Shown here one piece after another: positions 23,117 through 35,159 of a stretch of 64,000 nucleotides of DNA (position 1 is the stretch's first letter; each line of letters begins with the position of its first letter). The notes beneath the pieces were generated by a model that was not told the origin of the DNA, did not search any database, and was given only the letters and a program-made list of their open reading frames with translations. The DNA is from Ceratodon purpureus (taxonomy: Eukaryota; Streptophyta; Bryopsida; Pseudoditrichales; Ditrichaceae). Where the stretch lies: the NCBI GenBank assembly GCA_014871385.1, contig CM026432.1, forward strand, positions 8,858,825 to 8,922,824. The letters are read 5' to 3'. Made by a program: the position numbers and the translations under genes.

Positions 23117-26100
23117 ATGCCAGAGAAAGTTGAAACGCAAGAGTTACCGTTCGTGGTACCCCCATGTAATCCATGTAGTAGTCTCAGAACCAGATTTGCA
23201 AATCCACTGTTGGAAAAATACCAGGCGCTTGATTGGCAAGCGATTTCGTTCGACATCCCCCGGGAGAAACTCATCATATTAGGGTTATCAGTAGTCGGCA
23301 TTGCGGGCCTCTACGTGCTGGTGAGGAGGGGGAACTTAACTCTTCCCGGTCTGAGTCCATACTTGAAAGCGCGGAATCCAAAAGATGCTGGCACACCAAC
23401 TCCTTCGAAACTAGGCCACTGCAAATTTGGCTTCCAAGATATGTAAGAGCTTCCCTCATCTGATTCTTACAGATAATATGTTTACAGGTCGAATCAGTTG
23501 ATAATACTTATGAGTCAGCTGATTCCGGATCCTAGCTGATTTCGATATGATGTGAAATGCACTGTAAATGATATTCTTGCAACTGCTAAATTTCAGTTCC
23601 TGCTTCAACTCTATCTTACTGGCATGGTTTTGTATTAAGCATAATTTGGCAATGAACAGTTTTGATGTGGAGTCAGTCATCACCGGGTTTGGAAGCTATG
23701 ACTGGGAGCAAACGCACACCGCAGCCACGCAAACTGCAGTTGCGGTCGACCTCCTCCTCAAAGCGGGGGCAGTGTCCACTGGGAAACAGACCATGGACGA
23801 ATTCGGCTTAAGGTAAATGGTTGTTTGTAGACTGGCCGATATTTTTCAGAGACGAGAGAGATAGCACAATTTTCTTCACACTGGTTAGCTGAGTTGATGG
23901 CTGACTACATCCGTTCAATTTTTGAATTAGTTGCAGGATTGCTCAATTTGTTTATGATTTGGGATGAATGCAACTCGTTGAACTTGCTCAGATTTGTGCT
24001 TGATCTTTTCCCTACCGTGTATGAATAACTGACACGAAGAGATTACGTGAAGAAGTTTTTTAAAATTTGTGTTTTGTAGTGTAATCTTTGTTACAAGCAT
24101 TTAGTGATTTCAGCATAGGGAGTGAGTATGTGGACATTATTGTCGTATGAAGAATTTTTGTTGTCATTTGGGTTGAAGTATGGCCATGTTATGGCAGCCT
24201 GCTTTGTCAAAATAAGCATGACAAGAAACGATTGAAAGCTTTTCGTCGATGGTGGTACAGCATGTTTGGTAGAAATAAGCGTGACGGGACTACCGATAAT
24301 CCTGTGGCTCCAAAGCATTTCTCTGGAGGAGCGGCTTGTGGCTCCGCAGTTGCAGTTGCCTCGAACGCCGTTGACTTTGCAATTGGTACGTACATCTAAC
24401 ACAGGTGTAAGCCTCCGCTACGGATTCATGTCGTCCTACCTTGAAAAAGAGATTAATAAATCTGCTTACCAAGCAATCATAAATTGCAGTTCTATGTGAA
24501 AGTCAGCTATTTATGACGGTTGTGGTTTGCCGGTTTTTATCCAATCCTCACTTTAATATTAAACTGACCAGCTTGAGTTTATTCGTGAATGGCAGCGGTT
24601 GATACAATAGGAGGAGTAAGAGTTCCTGCAGCATTTTGTGGCATTTTTGGTTATCGGGCGTCCCATGGAGTTATATCTACCGTAGGAATAATTCCAGTTT
24701 CGCCGAGTCTTGATGTTGTAGGTAAGCACGTCAATTTCTTGTCGTGCCTTTCTGAATAGCAGGACCTAAGCAAACCTTGTAAGTGAGGTGGAAGATTCAA
24801 GGAGCAGTTTAAAAACGAACAATGTTAAATTTTCCATGTGTGGATGATGCAGGGGTGTTGTCGAGGGATCCGTATGTGTTGCACCATGTAGTGAAGGTGC
24901 TATTGCAGCAACCAGAGTTGGAATGGGGTTCTCCCACATCATTGCTTGTTGCTGATGATTGTTTTGGGTTGTCCACCATCTCGTCCGTTCGAACTGCAGA
25001 TCTTCTGGCAAGGGCCGTCTCCGAGACACTTGGACGTAGGTTGATAACTCACAATTTATTATCTCCTTTATTAAATACAATACTCCGACCATCTGATAAA
25101 AATTTGAATTTTTTCGATTATGTTATCAGCTTGAGATGGCAATTTTATTGAAGATAGGTTCAATAGTGAAATCTTTGTCAATGTTCATGCCGAATTGATC
25201 CACTTGTCAGGCAGTCTCGTGCGCCATGTGAATCTTGGAACGCACTTAGCCTCCAACATACCCACTCTGCGGAACTTCTTGATGGAGGAAGAGCGACTTC
25301 TCAAACAAGACACATCCCGATACACAACTTACGATGGTCTTCGAGACGCCATGCTCTTAATACTGCGGTAACTATCGCTATCACACTGGCTCTGTAAAGG
25401 CTACTAGTTTCTAGGAAGTGTTTATGGGATTTTCTGTAGGGAAGGCATGTATGATCGAGCTAGTCGGTGGAAATAACCTGGTATATGAACCTATTGCTGG
25501 TGTCTGTTTGTAGGGGAGAGTTCAAAGAGAAACACCGGAAGTGGTTTAAAGAAGTGGATCCAGAGCTATCCCCAGATGTCGATGTGCGAGTGAGATTTGC
25601 AATGTCTCCTCATCTGGATGGGTTGCATAGAATGGCTCTCAAAGTCAAGGACGAGACGCGGGCTGTCATGAACGAGCTTCTCTTGGTATCTTACTTTTTT
25701 TCACCTTCTGGAACAAGCAAATCAATAACATATTTGAAAAAGAGGGCACTTTTAAGCAATTGCAGCATGGACATTATGACAACAATTGCTTTGAACATCT
25801 TGGTTGATATGAAGTTATTAAGTGCGGAGGAGCGTGTGTCTGCAGACGGATGCACTACTAGTGATTCCATCAACACCAAGTTTGCCACCAAATAGAGCAG
25901 CCAGGGGTAAAGAACTAGAGATTTTTGAGTCAAGAGCATTGAGTATCCTAAGCATTGCAACCATGGCAGGTTGCTGTCAAGTAAGTTTCATCTCCCGAAG
26001 ACAAGCATCATCTTCATTCACTGTAAGGCTCTAAGATAAGCAGTATCTGTGATATTGTCTAAAGGATTTCTGATTACATGACAACCAGTTGCATTTGAAA

Positions 26101-26781
26101 TTTCACGACAGGTGACCATCCCTTTAGGGACTGTGCGAGGAATACCAATCAGTGTGTCGCTCTTGGCCAGATACGGGGCTGACATATTTCTGTTGGAGTC
26201 TCTAATTAAGTTGAATCCAAAACTTCAGCTAGAAGTTGATGTAAGAGATCACCATGTTCACTATCTTGCGTGAATGTCCAATTTACAAAGTAACTTGATT
26301 CTGCCCTTTTGTAGACGGTGATATAATATTTTATGTACTGCAGATACTGAAGCAGAAGAAGCCAAGTATGAAGGATGACCATATCGTTGCGCGAAATTCA
26401 GTTGTGAGCTGCTTAACTCTTTGCTTTTACTCGTCACACTACGTATATATTCTTTCTCATTTGACCGAGACGTTGCTAAAACATATTTTTTCTGTTCTGA
26501 TCCCCATGCTCATTGGTTCAAGTTTTAAAATTCTGAGCTGAATATTAATCTAGTGCCTGTAATTGCCGTAGAATCTAATTTCCTCTTTTCATTTATTTTC
26601 TTTTCTTGAGAACGAACGTGATGTGCCAACAAAACCAAAGCCAGTCGGCCAAGTATCTTTGGAGCAAGGTTCAAGGGAGGAAGCAAATAAAGGCAATACA
26701 TATTTGGACGACAAGGAAAACAGCCAACCCAAAGAAAAGAAACAAGATGTCCCGGAATCCCCCCGGGTCTACCGCATGTAG
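23117..26781 (+). CDS. TOC64-like: TOC64-like protein with dead amidase domain and no TPR
   Basis: Eleven exons join in phase to 578 residues: 23117-23442, 23660-23812, 24261-24385, 24596-24721, 24853-25035, 25211-25367, 25514-25685, 25846-25980, 26112-26240, 26344-26403, 26611-26781. Exons 2-5 and 8 have exactly the same lengths (153, 125, 126, 183, 135) as in the facing gene, so they share an ancestor. A hydrophobic anchor (KLIILGLSVVGIAGLYVLV, about 51-69) follows a 50-residue N-terminal extension. In the amidase domain the triad positions are Gln107 (FGFQDI), Ala184 (GGAACGS) and Gly208 (VDTIGGVRVPA), so it cannot be catalytic; the last motif resembles chloroplast Toc64. Where the TPR should begin, the protein ends in a hydrophilic Lys/Glu/Gln/Pro tail (exons 10-11). 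Exon 11 is the least certain. Role unknown; perhaps an envelope scaffold or paralogue-specific regulator. Confidence 0.88.
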
Positions 26782-28157
26782 AAAATCTAATACCTTCGTA
26801 TTGGTGAATTGCTGCAGCTCCAGATGATTTCGCCAGAAAAGAGAAATGCATCGCGACGTCAAACTCGGTGACTGAGCTCGGTACATACACCTCAGATACT
26901 AACCATCAAGAATCAATGCCAAAACCAACCCACATTCACATTTCTAAACAACCGTTAATCTTCCCTGTTGCGATACTGAGCGCATCCTACTGCCACTCCT
27001 GGCTGCTAGGTTTTCTTGAAGCATCCCGTCCTTGAGTCTCCAACCTGAGGGGAGACATAACTAAGCATTACAAATAACCGTCACAGTTCCTCCTGCAAAA
27101 CAACCCCTTCCTGGTGATCATGAAGTGCCTCCCCTCGCTTTCTTGAAGTACACCAAACCAGCACTTGACATAGTTGAGTAGTTTACATAATATGTTCATT
27201 CATTAGCATCTTGACATGAATAACCTTCTATCTACCTAATCCAATTTTGCACTTCGAAACGGCTCAACAACTACATTGTGCAACTAGGACACAAACTTAA
27301 ACATTCTTGAGAAAAATGTATGTTAATCCAGGTGCGTTAAAGCTCCGAGTCTTGGAAAAAAAAGTATTTCGCCGAATAGTATTACCATCACTGATGCGAT
27401 AATAGAGCAATTATAGCACTACATCTTTTGGTCGAATCTCTTGAAACAGCTGATTAAGAAATCAAGACACTGTGAGATGATGTTCAGAACTTCAGTGGAA
27501 CAACTTGCGACTGAAATCTTAAAGAAAATGTGAGCCGCAAGGCAAACCCGGCCCCACTTCGGTGACGTCGCTAAACATTCCTTCGGAAAGAGACGTCTTC
27601 CAACTGCCGCACAAATCAGGGCCTCACACAACGAGCACGCAGCGGTGCAAAAGCCATGACCTCTCTCTCATAAGCACTTTCGTCACACTTTTGCAACACT
27701 TTTGTTACGCTTTTCGCATCTCACACGATTCGTTTCGCAAATCACTTGCCTTGCCTCACAATCTGCAATGAACCCCCAAGCCCCTTCCGCCATCGGTGCA
27801 CACAACCACCTTCAACCACCTCACATGTCGATCTCTCCGCCGTGGCCTCATCACCATCGTTGCAGCATGGTCCATCGACCGCAACTTTCCACTTCCGGAT
27901 CATTGCCCTGACGTCACGTGCTCTCACAATGTACGGATGTCAGGCACTCTTGAATTAAGTTTTTTGCCAACTGGTAGCAAATCTAGACAAGGGTTTCTTG
28001 GACTCATTGTCGAGCTTCGATGCTCGGAAGGTTAAGTTTGCAGCTAGGATTCTGAGATGGTTGAGGTTTGCAAGGTCTAGACAACGGTGTGAATCGTGGA
28101 GAAGTGAGCAACTGGTTGGATTCTGAGAGGGTTTTGAGAGGGTTTAGTTTTGCAGCA
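26782..28157. other. Intergenic; promoter and leader of the sugar transporter at the right
   Basis: No TPR exons or other gene pieces are visible after the TOC64-like stop. The last several hundred bases become GC-rich. An in-frame ATG at 28068 extends the transporter frame upstream, but the added 30 residues do not look like the family's N terminus. Confidence 0.5.
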
Positions 28158-29645
28158 ATGGGAGCTCCGAACCGTGACGATGTCGAGAGGGAGGGTGAGT
28201 CTCGGGAGGCTCTGTTGTCGGAGAATCGACAGGATGGGGGCTACACATGGGCGGCAGTGGCGCTGCCGTTTCTGTTTCCAGCGGTGGCGGGGTCGTTGTT
28301 CGGGTACGACATCGGAGCGACCTCAGGCGCGGCCGTATCGATCACGTCGCCGGAGCTCAGTGGGACGGATTGGTACGAGCTCACGTCGCTAGAGACGGGG
28401 CTGGTGGTGAGCGGGTCGCTGTATGGGGCGCTTCTGGGGTCGATTCTAGCGTTCAACATTGCGGATTACCTTGGGCGGAGGAGGGAGATTATGACAGCGG
28501 GGGTGATGTACATTCTGGGCGCGCTCGTCACGGCGTTGGCTCCGAGTCTCGTCGTTGTCGTTCTAGGTAGGTTGATTTTCGGGGTTGGGATTGGTCTTGC
28601 AATGCACGCAGCGCCGATGTACATCGCAGAGACTGCACCGAGCCAGATTCGAGGTACTCTTGTGTCGCTCAAGGAGGCTCTCATCGTGGCCGGGATGTTG
28701 CTGGGGTATTTCATCGGCTGGTGGAGGATTGAAGCTGTCGGCGGCTGGCGGTTCATGTTCGGATTCGCGGCGCCGATTGCAGCTGTGATGGTGGTCGGCA
28801 TGTGGTGGCTGCCGTCTTCACCGCGTTGGCTGCTTCTGAGAGCAGTACAAGGGAAAGGATCAGAAGACGACCTCAAGAAGCAGGCATCACTCGCGCACCA
28901 GCGCCTCAAGGGCGTGACTTGCACCCCTGAAACTGCAGAGCACGAGACCGAGGAGACATGGCGTGCATTGCAGATCGCTTGCGAAGGGGAAGCTCTCAAC
29001 GTCAGCTTCACCGAGCTTTTCCAGGGAGTGAACCTGAAGGCTCTCATGGTCGGAGGCGGGCTTGTCTTCTTCCAGCAATTCACAGGCCAGCCTAGCGTCC
29101 TCTACTATGCCGCCCCAATCCTGCAAAGCGCAGGATTTTCAGTCGCAGCCGACGCCACCCAGCTCTCTGTGCTGCTGGGATTCTTTAAGCTCATCATGAC
29201 GATCGTCGCGGTTCTGAATGTCGACAAGCTCGGCCGCCGTCCGCTTCTCATCGGCGGCGCCACTGGCCTCACGATTAGCCTGGCCATGCTGTCGATCTAC
29301 TTCTCCCTTCTGAAAGGTTATCCTTACCTCGCTGTGACGGCGCTGTTGCTCTACGTTGGCTGCTACCAAGTGTCCTTCGGCCCAATCTCATGGCTTATGG
29401 TGTCTGAAATCTTTCCGCTTCGGACCAGAGGGCGCGCTCTCAGCGTCACCACGCTGATCAACTTTGGCTCCAATGCCATTGTGGCTCTGGCGTTTGCTCC
29501 TTTGCAGGATTTGGTGGGCGAAACTTTCACATTTGTTATCTTTGGTGTGATCGGTATTATTGCACTTGTGTTTGTGATTACCACGGTGCCGGAGACTAAG
29601 GGCTTGACTCTAGAGCAGATTGAGGCTAAATTGCTCGCCAAATAG
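28158..29645 (+). CDS. VGT1-like: VGT1/D-xylose-proton-symporter-like monosaccharide transporter
   Basis: A single uninterrupted exon encodes 495 residues from the chosen ATG (28158, MGAPNRDDVERE), close to the roughly 500 of plant VGT proteins. An upstream in-frame ATG at 28068 would add 30 residues unlike the family, so I prefer the second. It is a major-facilitator sugar porter with 12 predicted membrane helices: GYDIGATSGAA (helix 1), GRRREI after helix 2, HAAPMYIAETAPSQIRG (helices 4-5), PSSPRWLLLRA (helix 6 end), QQFTGQPSVLYYAP (helix 7), a GRRPLL loop, and the C-terminal VPETKGLTLEQIEAKL. Relatives are proton-coupled glucose/xylose carriers at the tonoplast. The gene is intronless with G/C-ending codons, unlike its intron-rich neighbours; retroposition or strong codon bias could explain this. 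Function from homology is solid; the membrane is inferred. Confidence 0.93.
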   Translation: MGAPNRDDVEREGESREALLSENRQDGGYTWAAVALPFLFPAVAGSLFGYDIGATSGAAVSITSPELSGTDWYELTSLETGLVVSGSLYGALLGSILAFNIADYLGRRREIMTAGVMYILGALVTALAPSLVVVVLGRLIFGVGIGLAMHAAPMYIAETAPSQIRGTLVSLKEALIVAGMLLGYFIGWWRIEAVGGWRFMFGFAAPIAAVMVVGMWWLPSSPRWLLLRAVQGKGSEDDLKKQASLAHQRLKGVTCTPETAEHETEETWRALQIACEGEALNVSFTELFQGVNLKALMVGGGLVFFQQFTGQPSVLYYAAPILQSAGFSVAADATQLSVLLGFFKLIMTIVAVLNVDKLGRRPLLIGGATGLTISLAMLSIYFSLLKGYPYLAVTALLLYVGCYQVSFGPISWLMVSEIFPLRTRGRALSVTTLINFGSNAIVALAFAPLQDLVGETFTFVIFGVIGIIALVFVITTVPETKGLTLEQIEAKLLAK

Positions 29646-30272
29646 GTGGATCATCCAAGTGGGTACTAGCACTTGGCTGTAGACTTCTGTCACTGAATAT
29701 TTCTTTCTGAGGTCAGTACTTTGTAGATAACCATTTGATTTTCGAGTAGGGTACTAGTTGCAGCCTGCATTTTATCAAGGCCTATGTAGAGATATAATGA
29801 TGACATTGTCAATTCCTGTGTCAATTAGAAGAATGAGTTGAGCATGTGCTAGTCATGCTGATTGCACATATTTTGAGCTCACTAGCTGTTTTGATAGCAC
29901 TACTCCAATCCTGACAATCTTTGCACAATTATTTTGGCGGAAATTTATTATTCTGCTACATCATATAGTACAAAGGTCGGCTGAAGGCCAAGGTCACAGC
30001 ACACCATCATAACACATCTTTCTATGAAACCCATTTCCATCTCTGAATGTGGATCAGTATTTAGGTCTCCACTTTCCATAGCCTAGTCATGCATATGTCT
30101 ATCTAAACTTCTACATAAAGCTGGTATTGTTGTCTTTTACACATCTTCAAGTTCGGTTACGTACATCATTCGGTGGCCTGATTTGGCATACTGAGTTGCC
30201 AACGGTCTAATGTTATTTGCAAGATGGGTTTCGTCGTGGTCAACGTTGAATCCTTTAAGTTCGTTGATGCTT
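29646..30272. other. Convergent 3' flanks
   Basis: Lies between the stops of the plus-strand transporter and the minus-strand pirin gene. No gene or repeat seen; it should contain both 3' UTRs. Confidence 0.6.
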
Positions 30273-32081
30273 TTACTCCAGAGCCATCTCAATAATGAGG
30301 AAATGTGCACCTGCATGAGCATCAGCCTTGAACTGCAGTGGTAGATTTTCGGTTTTTCCTGCTTTTATCTACACAAAAGAATAAACAGAAATGTAATGAG
30401 ATAAGAGAGCCAATCATAATTCCGACTCCCTTCTTTTTTTTAAATTAAACGAACTATGAATCCTTAACCTTCAACTCTAAAACCGTGGTCTCACGTTCTG
30501 GAGGCAACTATTGCATTAGCAAATTCGTGTCCTCAAGTAAGCAACTCAGCTCAGCATCATATCCACAAGGCAATTGATTTCTTTGGTCCCAATACCATTC
30601 CCATTACATACCTCCACAGCATCACGAGTCTCCAGATGTACCGAGTCGCTCACGGAGAGTTTACCCTCGATGCACACCACATAGGCTTGCCGTTTCTTGG
30701 CAAGCAAAAAGTCCTGGTTAACACCTGGGTCAGCCTCCGAAACATACATGTTGCAGTCCTGGTGGATGGGGATAACACCCTCGCCAAGATCCTTCTCGTT
30801 CTCGTATCTCTTGAAATCAGTTAACACATGCTGGAGCTTGTTGTGTCGGTCTTCTTTCCTGGAAAACCATAATGATCTCGTTAGTACAATATCTTCACTA
30901 TAGTTGACTGAAAACCAATTTTTCGATGGAAACTAAACGAAATGACACTCTCTTCAGTGAGCACGAGACTACTCACTTGAATACACGTGAGCCGTAGTTC
31001 GGCTTAAGACCACGTTGGTCAGGCTTGATCCAGATTTGTAAGAAGCGCAACCTAAAGCCCAAATGCAACATTTAATCATCTACATTTGCATAATACACAA
31101 ATGGTAGAATGATATACAATTTGCATGAAAATTTCTTAAGTAGTATAGTATCAAAATCATCATCTAAGGGTTTTAGATAGCATACAAACTATCATTGTTG
31201 TTCATCTCAGAATGCCGAATTCCTGTCCCTGCACTCATATACTGAACCGAGCCACGACCCAAGGTTTCGGAGGTTCCAATGCTGGTCCACAAAACGGGGC
31301 AAAAAATAGTTAGGTTTCAGCTTTCATATTCACAATATCATCACCTAGAAATTTAAAGAGCAAGCGAAATTGATCTTTAAAACATATGACAGCTGATTTC
31401 TGGCGGAGCACTGATGTTAAAAGGAAATTTCTATGCAGCTTTATAAAATGAAGCGACCAGCTAGGTTTCAACTGAATACAGATATTGATATCCCTCTCAC
31501 CTGTCTTTGTGCGTCAGTTTTCCATCCACAATGTATGTGAAGATCTCCATGTCACGGTGCGAATGAGTACCGAATCCTGCCTTTGGCTGTTCACCAATAA
31601 AAATTATAAAATCAGCTCATTCCTCATCACTCACTACTCAGACGAATCAGAGAACCTGTACTTTTACATTCTCTTAGTCAAATTGAATGAAAATTTTCCA
31701 CTGTAGCACATGACTTGGACAGGTTCAGAGCTATCACACAACCATGAATGCCAACTTTACCTTGACAAGATCGTCATTGAGAACTCTCAAGACTCCGAAT
31801 TCTTCGTTTGCTGGGTTGTAATACTCCGCAAAGCTGTACAAGTATACAACACAATCAGCAAGCAGCCCTATAGCGATGCTGTCAAACCCTAGAGTTGCAA
31901 CTTCCTTCACATTTTACAATCGGGGCTGGCCATGGTAACCATTAATTAAGCTAAAATTCTATAAAAAATAATTGGCTGCAGCCATGGCAATCAAAAGGAT
32001 GGCATACCTAAAATGAAAGCGGCTCTCCAGCCACCATGTGGGAGTGGAAACATGAAGATTCTTCGCCGGAATATACTTCAT
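30273..32081 (-). CDS. pirin-like: Pirin-family bicupin protein
   Basis: Seven exons (32081-32008, 31833-31761, 31586-31501, 31281-31186, 31051-30977, 30858-30612, 30368-30273) join in phase to 248 residues, near the 230-290 of pirins. The N-terminal cupin carries the metal set His57, His59 ([13 protein letters not shown]), His101 and Glu103 (GTGIRHSE), the same spacing as the Fe ligands of human pirin. The second, degenerate cupin runs from about residue 150 to the end. The [17 protein letters not shown] start and [13 protein letters not shown] motif place it with the YhhW-type pirins. Family members bind Fe, act as redox-sensitive cofactors of transcription, and some bacterial ones oxidise quercetin. 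The start ATG at 32081 is the first in frame and fits the family; no transit peptide is visible. Intact; the cellular role is not deducible. Confidence 0.93.
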
Positions 32082-33914
32082 CGTCCTAGAAACGGCAATA
32101 GCAACCACAGGGTTACTAATCTGACCGAGCATTTAGCCAAATCCAGTTGTCGAGCCAGAGCAAAGCCAAAGGCGGCCTATCACCAAAAAGAAACAGAGGA
32201 CTCCTGCTCCTTGTGCACATTGCACACGACCAATTCCCTGTGAGGAAAACAGGGGCGAGAAATTCCGGAAACATAAAGCAAAAACAATCGGACTCTTACT
32301 GCGAAGGATGGAGCTTAAGAACGACAGACTTCTCTGCGACGTGAGGTTTCCTGGCAAGTGAAAACATAATGACAGGGTACAAAATACACAGCACGAGAAA
32401 CAAAAAATAAGGGCTCTTCACGTAAAGAAAGAATGCACACATTGTTGTTTAGTTTCTGACTAAGCCAAGGACTGGACGCTCCCCCGGTCGAACCCACACA
32501 GCACTTCGCACCGATCGACGTTCGCGCTTCCGAAGAACCCACAAACCACTCTCACGTGACGATCAACTCTCAAAGTGAAACTCAAAGTGCAAATGCAACT
32601 GCAGAGCTCTATCAAAAACCTCCCCAAGTGCACTGCTACTACTACTACTGCTGTACCCACCCTTGCAGAGAAAGATTTCAATTCTCCCTGCAGTTCAGAC
32701 GCAAGTGCCAGTTAATCCAAGTGCTAGATTCAAGTACTAGCTTCTTCAAGTACTAGATCCAAGTGCAACCTTCAACTAGCGCTACACTCAACTGCTAGTT
32801 TCAACTGGTGCAAGATCCAAGTGCTAGACTGACACAAGTAGTTTCAATACGCTAGAAAACGCAGTCTGTGGAACCACACAGACAGAGCACAGACGCCTTT
32901 ATAGTGCGATCGACCATAAGACCACAACACCATCCATGCAAGCATCCCGAACGCAAGGTAGTATCAACCAAGCCGCCGGGCCGCCGCAAGAGGCGAACTG
33001 CAGGAGCAGCTTCGGTCCCAGATCATCAGTCCAATATAAAATCACATATACAGCTTATCACTGTACCATAATTGGCGCTCTTCTTCTACACTAGACTCTC
33101 AATCCAACACGGTCTTCCAACAGATTGTCCCATCTACAAATATTCTAACACTTCTAGCACCTGCTATCGATCCAGAATCCAAAATCTACAGATATCGAAA
33201 TAGCGTGACAAGTCAAGTCGAGTTATTAGTGTGGTAAACTTGGTGCTCTGAAGAGTGTCGATGTGTAGATGCTGGTGGGGCATGGAGCAGTGACGGTGGG
33301 AGAGATCGATCGATCATCGACTGGTGGGACTGGGCGTTCCGGCACTGACGCTGGAAGGTGCGATGTGCGTTTCCCTTGTCGACGTTGTGCGTTCCGCTGA
33401 CGGCCTCCGTGAGACCCTGACCTGGTGTTCGTTGTATTTTCGGGTGTCAATCGGACCTGGTGTGACCCGGGTAAATGCCGGTCATCAATACGATTTTGCG
33501 GGCGTTATGCCGTAGCAGATGTTTATTTGTGTAATTTTTAAAAATACATGTTTTTTGACAATTTTTCAAAGAGTATATTATCCAAAAAAGATCCAAAGAT
33601 ACGTTGAAAATATCCAAAAAAATCCAAACGACTCATAAACAACATTACATGTAATAGAAAAGGTTGCATATTATGAAAAGACACATATATTAGGCTTCAT
33701 ATAAGGTTTCGTATTAGATTGGCTTACAACGGATTGGTGGATGGATGCATTGATTTGATAATTATCACAAATTTAAATTTTCATTTTTTGATTTTTAAAC
33801 TAAAGTTGTCTCTTCAAATCTCTAAAAATTACTTAACACAATTTAAAGCAAGTTCTTCATAAAGAACATATCTCATTTATCTTTAACAATAGACAAGTTT
33901 TATTTTAGAATAAA
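32082..33914. other. Intergenic with irregular CAAGTGCTAG-type short repeats
   Basis: Between about 32700 and 32850 the motif (C)AAGT(G/A)CTAG and relatives recur irregularly, giving a low-complexity patch. A GC-rich island at 33230-33510 holds short frames on both strands without domains, then the DNA turns AT-rich ahead of the F-box gene. No gene is supported. Confidence 0.5.
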
Positions 33915-35159
33915 ATGGATTTAAGTGTTGAAATATGGACACAATTTCCTAATGATCTTTTTGAAAATGTATTGGCTTTCCTACCAATACTTAATCTATG
34001 CAGATTTAAAACTGTATGCAAAAATTGGAATCAAATTATTTCCAAATCGACTTTCAGTGATCTTTGCTTAAAAAATGGAAAACAAAATTCTCAATTCATT
34101 GTTGCACGTTCTATGATTAAATCATGGCGGTATACAATATCTGGAGGTCAAGCTTATTTAAATGAATATCCTGGCTGGAGTTTTCTTGACATAAATGCGA
34201 AACAATGGTTTACAATGAAAGTGGATGAAGTTCCACAAAAGCATCGTGATGATGTTGTTACTCGAACAAAATCTATGGATTGTGGTCTTGTGTGTCAAAT
34301 TTGTGCTCGTTCAAGTATAAAAGATTCTAATTACTTGGTAGTTTGCAATCCAATAACAAAAGCCACAAAAGAACTTCCAAGTCCACCATTACATTGTGAT
34401 TTGATTAATTCTTCATATTATCCTTTATTGCAATTGGTTGTAAATAAACATGATTGGACTTTTAAAATATTTTATTTGTATAATATGGACAATAATGAAT
34501 TAAATTCAAATGGGTTACAAATGCATGTATACAAATCTGATATAGATAAATGGCAAAGATTAAGTGATCCACCTATGGAATTGACGTTACAATATGCAAA
34601 TTTTTGGATTATGTTTGAAGGAATGTTGTATGTTTTGTTTACAGGATCTTCTTATGATTTGATTCTTTTAAATTATGACCTTGAAATTGATACATGGAAT
34701 GAAGTCATTGTACCGATTTATAATAACAATGAAAATAAGAATTCACAACTTGTTGTCAGTAACAATAATTTATTTTTAGTAGTTTTTGATGATGTAATAA
34801 GTGATAGTAGAATGTGGGAGTTAGATATTTATGAAATATCTATTATTAATAAATCAATTAATGTAGTAGTTCTTATGCCATTAGCACTTATTAAACAAAT
34901 AACATTTGGAATACATGGTCAACCACATGCATTTACAAAAGATTATAGCTCAAATATTCATATTGGAAATGTGTTAGCTATAGGTTTTGACACATCTATT
35001 ATGTTGATTTTGTCAAGTTATCCGATTACATACAATCTTGTAACATGTGAATGGAATGTCTTTCCACCAAATCCTTTAGGAAATTTTGTTGAAGGATGCA
35101 TATTTCCTTTAGAAATTTATAATTCAAATTGCATGAATCTTTGTTTAACTAATCCATAA
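33915..35159 (+). CDS. F-box protein, intronless
   Basis: A single exon of 414 residues. Residues about 10-50 (TQFPNDLFENVLAFLPILNL...CRFKTVCKNWNQIIS) are a clear F-box, which binds SKP1 in SCF ubiquitin ligases. The rest, with spaced Trp and hydrophobic blocks (YLVVCNPITKATKELPSPP, WQRLSDPPMEL, WNVFPP), looks like the beta-propeller (kelch or F-box-associated) substrate-binding region common in plant F-box proteins. Codons are strongly A/T-ending, matching the AT-rich surroundings and unlike the GC-rich transporter 4 kb away. No stop or frameshift. The target protein cannot be inferred; AT-rich intronless F-box genes are often fast-evolving members of large families. Confidence 0.88.
   Translation: MDLSVEIWTQFPNDLFENVLAFLPILNLCRFKTVCKNWNQIISKSTFSDLCLKNGKQNSQFIVARSMIKSWRYTISGGQAYLNEYPGWSFLDINAKQWFTMKVDEVPQKHRDDVVTRTKSMDCGLVCQICARSSIKDSNYLVVCNPITKATKELPSPPLHCDLINSSYYPLLQLVVNKHDWTFKIFYLYNMDNNELNSNGLQMHVYKSDIDKWQRLSDPPMELTLQYANFWIMFEGMLYVLFTGSSYDLILLNYDLEIDTWNEVIVPIYNNNENKNSQLVVSNNNLFLVVFDDVISDSRMWELDIYEISIINKSINVVVLMPLALIKQITFGIHGQPHAFTKDYSSNIHIGNVLAIGFDTSIMLILSSYPITYNLVTCEWNVFPPNPLGNFVEGCIFPLEIYNSNCMNLCLTNP

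Noticed and set aside
28466-29083. 205-codon minus-strand frame
   Set aside because: Antisense shadow of the GC-rich transporter gene, typical for G/C-ending codons.
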